Part shown: in pieces, positions 62,333-64,000 of the stretch
How positions within the stretch are numbered: position 1 is the first letter of the stretch
Layout of the letters: each line of letters begins with the position of its first letter
Assembly: GCA_030651695.1 (NCBI GenBank)
Contig: JAUSCD010000022.1
Span: 1-64,000, forward strand
Reading direction: 5' to 3'
DNA from: Pseudohongiella sp.
GTDB taxonomy: Bacteria > Pseudomonadota > Gammaproteobacteria > Pseudomonadales > Pseudohongiellaceae
DNA: 64,000 nucleotides
Notes under the pieces: model-generated
Told to the model about the DNA's origin: nothing
The model's input: only the letters and a program-made list of their open reading frames with translations
The model's database searches: none
Position numbers and translations under genes: made by a program

Positions 62333-63182
62333 TTTTACTGATCATGGCGGTCGTGGTGCTGCCAAGAATCAGATGACGTATACGCGAGTGTCCATAGGCG
62401 CCCATGATCATCAGATCAATATTCTGCTGTTGCTGGTACTGAGTCAGCGCGATGTCCGCTTCACCGGCAACAATCGCGGTACTGGTTTCAAACCCGGCGT
62501 TGGTCAATACGGCAACTGCTTCATCCAGCTGGGCTCGTGCTACATCAGTGTCTGCGCCAACCATCACCAGATGACAGGGAATACCCCTGAACAGCGGACT
62601 GGCTGCGACCATGTGTACTCCTTTGCGCATGGTCAGGCTGCCGTCGTAGGCCATCATGATTTTTTGCGGTGGCGCAAAGGTCTGCTGCGCAATCAATACC
62701 GGTTTGTGCAGTGCGCGAATCACGCTCTCAACATGGCTGCCAATGTGACCGTGTGAAGAGGCAGAACGCTGACCGCGTTTGCCGACCACCAGCATGCGGG
62801 TTTCAGGCGCAAGTTCAACCAACGTATCGACCAGTTCACCATGACGCTGGCGCGTCTCGACATTCCGGACACCTTTGCTTTCGACGCGTTGCGCAGCGCC
62901 CTGCAACATCAGTTTGCCTTGCTCCAGGGCAACACGTGCCCGTCTTTGATCCAGGTCCGCAAGTTCCTGCAGCAGGGCTTCCTGAGCGCCCAGCCCTATA
63001 CTGCCACTGAAATTCTGGGCCATACTGGTTTCATCTTTGTCCAGCACGTGCAGCAGACTCAGCGGCGCATTCATGCGTGCAACGCTCCAGGCGGCATAGT
63101 CACAGACAGACTCGGCATATTGAGAGTCATCGATACAGGCGATTACTTTGCCGGTCATTTCCGGAACAATAATTTCAGTCAT
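62304..63182 (-). CDS. Tandem universal stress protein (UspA family)
   Basis: A 292-residue protein with two Usp folds. The first (about 10-145) begins KVIACIDDSQYAESVCDYA. The second (about 165-292) begins KIMMAYDGSLTMRKGV and carries the ATP-binding motif MGAYGHSRIRHLILGSTT. The first domain keeps VVGKRGQRSASSHGHIGS. It lies 43 nt downstream of a SulP anion transporter gene on the same strand, a pairing seen in other bacteria, so it probably responds to or regulates that transporter. Confidence 0.9.
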   Translation of the reverse strand: MTEIIVPEMTGKVIACIDDSQYAESVCDYAAWSVARMNAPLSLLHVLDKDETSMAQNFSGSIGLGAQEALLQELADLDQRRARVALEQGKLMLQGAAQRVESKGVRNVETRQRHGELVDTLVELAPETRMLVVGKRGQRSASSHGHIGSHVESVIRALHKPVLIAQQTFAPPQKIMMAYDGSLTMRKGVHMVAASPLFRGIPCHLVMVGADTDVARAQLDEAVAVLTNAGFETSTAIVAGEADIALTQYQQQQNIDLMIMGAYGHSRIRHLILGSTTTAMISKTTISLMVLR

Positions 63183-63225
63183 CAGCGGTGTTCCTTTATC
63201 TCGTTATTGTTTTTCTGTCTGAAGT

Positions 63226-64000
63226 TCAGTGGCCCATCAGGCGTTCAACGGCATCGGGTTTATCGTGTACAGCAAACCGGTCGACCAGTGTCGCACTGGC
63301 CTCGTTCAGGCCAATCAATTCAACATCGGCGCCATCACGACGGAACTTCAGGATGACTTTGTCGAGCGAACTGATGGCCGTAATGTCCCAGAAATGCGCA
63401 CGACTGAGATCGATAGTAACCTTGTCGATACCTTCTTTGAAGTCAAAACCGCCGATGAACTGATCTGCCGATGTAAAAAACACCTGACCAATCACAGTGT
63501 ACTGGCGATGCAGACCGTCTTCCGACAGGGTTGAGCCGATATACAGGATGTCGCCCACTTTACGTGCAAAAAACAGCGCACTCAGCAGCACACCCAGCAA
63601 CACCCCCAATGCCAGATTGTGAGTCATCACCACCACGGCGACTGTTGAAATCATTACTATGCTGGAGCTTTTCGGATTTGTGCGCAGATCCCTGACCGAG
63701 GACCAGCTGAAGGTGCCGATGGCTACCATGATCATTACTGCGACCAGTGCGGCCATCGGGATCTGACCGACCCATTCCCCCAGGAAAACTACCAATATCA
63801 GCAGCACGCTACCAGCAGTGAATGACGACAGGCGCCCGCGACCACCCGATTTTACGTTGATGACTGATTGCCCGATCATGGCGCAACCGGCCATGCCACC
63901 AATCAGGCCCGCGCCGATATTGGCAACACCCTGACCAACACATTCACGGTTTTTGTTGCTGGTTGAATCGGTCAGGTCATCGATGATGGTAGCTGTCATC
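63226..64000 (-). CDS. SulP-family inorganic anion transporter, C-terminal part (runs off window)
   Basis: The visible 257+ residues hold the last membrane helices ([20 protein letters not shown] near the visible start, then [32 protein letters not shown], given here only in outline) and a cytoplasmic STAS domain with [19 protein letters not shown]. SulP/SLC26 proteins move bicarbonate or sulfate. About half the gene lies beyond 64000, so no start is given. Confidence 0.88.
   Translation of the reverse strand, partial: MTATIIDDLTDSTSNKNRECVGQGVANIGAGLIGGMAGCAMIGQSVINVKSGGRGRLSSFTAGSVLLILVVFLGEWVGQIPMAALVAVMIMVAIGTFSWSSVRDLRTNPKSSSIVMISTVAVVVMTHNLALGVLLGVLLSALFFARKVGDILYIGSTLSEDGLHRQYTVIGQVFFTSADQFIGGFDFKEGIDKVTIDLSRAHFWDITAISSLDKVILKFRRDGADVELIGLNEASATLVDRFAVHDKPDAVERLMGH

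Noticed and set aside
1-64000. CRISPR array, rRNA operon, origin of replication or prophage genes
   Set aside because: No regularly spaced repeats, no rRNA sequence, no DnaA-box cluster and no phage structural genes were seen.

Overview
The window looks like chromosomal DNA of a free-living, probably aquatic, gammaproteobacterium. The block rnr-rlmB-rpsF-rpsR-(DUF2232)-rplI-dnaB-alr-radA is in the order seen in Pseudomonas-like Gammaproteobacteria. It is joined by rlmKL, rlmJ, aroA, an MdlAB-type ABC exporter, ppdK and several cyclic-di-GMP and chemotaxis genes. No species is named because nothing in the sequence fixes one.

Region 1 (1-11.85 kb) is an accessory defence island ending at the 3' end of a tRNA-Leu(CAG) gene, a classical integration site. 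From left to right it holds the right end of an IS3-family element that has cut off a helicase gene; a degenerate small ORF; a leftward operon of a 57-codon ORF plus an anti-phage dCTP-deaminase (kinase-like + deaminase), closed by a perfect 33-nt palindrome; an Mrr-type restriction endonuclease; and a rightward type I restriction-modification operon hsdM-hsdS-hsdR followed by a DUF3800 gene. No integrase is visible; the left end of the island lies outside the window.

Region 2 (11.9-22 kb) is core housekeeping: RNA decay and rRNA modification, ribosomal proteins, replicative helicase, alanine racemase, RadA. Region 3 (22-34 kb) holds signalling genes (diguanylate cyclase, chemoreceptor, GGDEF/EAL protein), a DUF599 protein, a lysine/ornithine decarboxylase and an ABC exporter pair.

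Region 4 (34.1-35.6 kb) is the most unusual part. Two 181-nt structured elements lie in inverted orientation around a DUF3626 gene. They share a nearly identical 49-nt core and an identical architecture, but their paired stems differ by compensating changes. This looks like an undescribed structured RNA, or a folded-DNA mobile element pair.

Region 5 (35.7-45.6 kb) holds ppdK, a lipoprotein esterase, and a cluster of three paralogous secreted proteins with the full copper-ligand pattern of the peptidylglycine-hydroxylase (PHM) fold. A secreted redoxin/cytochrome c sits between the first and second copies, and an Old-Yellow-Enzyme oxidoreductase follows. Region 6 (45.7-55 kb) holds a BCCT transporter, two 23S rRNA methyltransferases, a GNAT-nitrilase fusion and a PQQ-dependent dehydrogenase. 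Region 7 (55-59.9 kb) looks like a metal-homeostasis group: a His-rich-loop TonB receptor, a DUF2061 protein and a CNNM/CBS protein behind a good Fur box, and a His-rich lipoprotein behind a second Fur-like box. Region 8 (59.9-64 kb) holds aroA, a DUF5924/DUF2914 membrane protein, a tandem universal stress protein and the C-terminal part of a SulP anion transporter that runs off the window.
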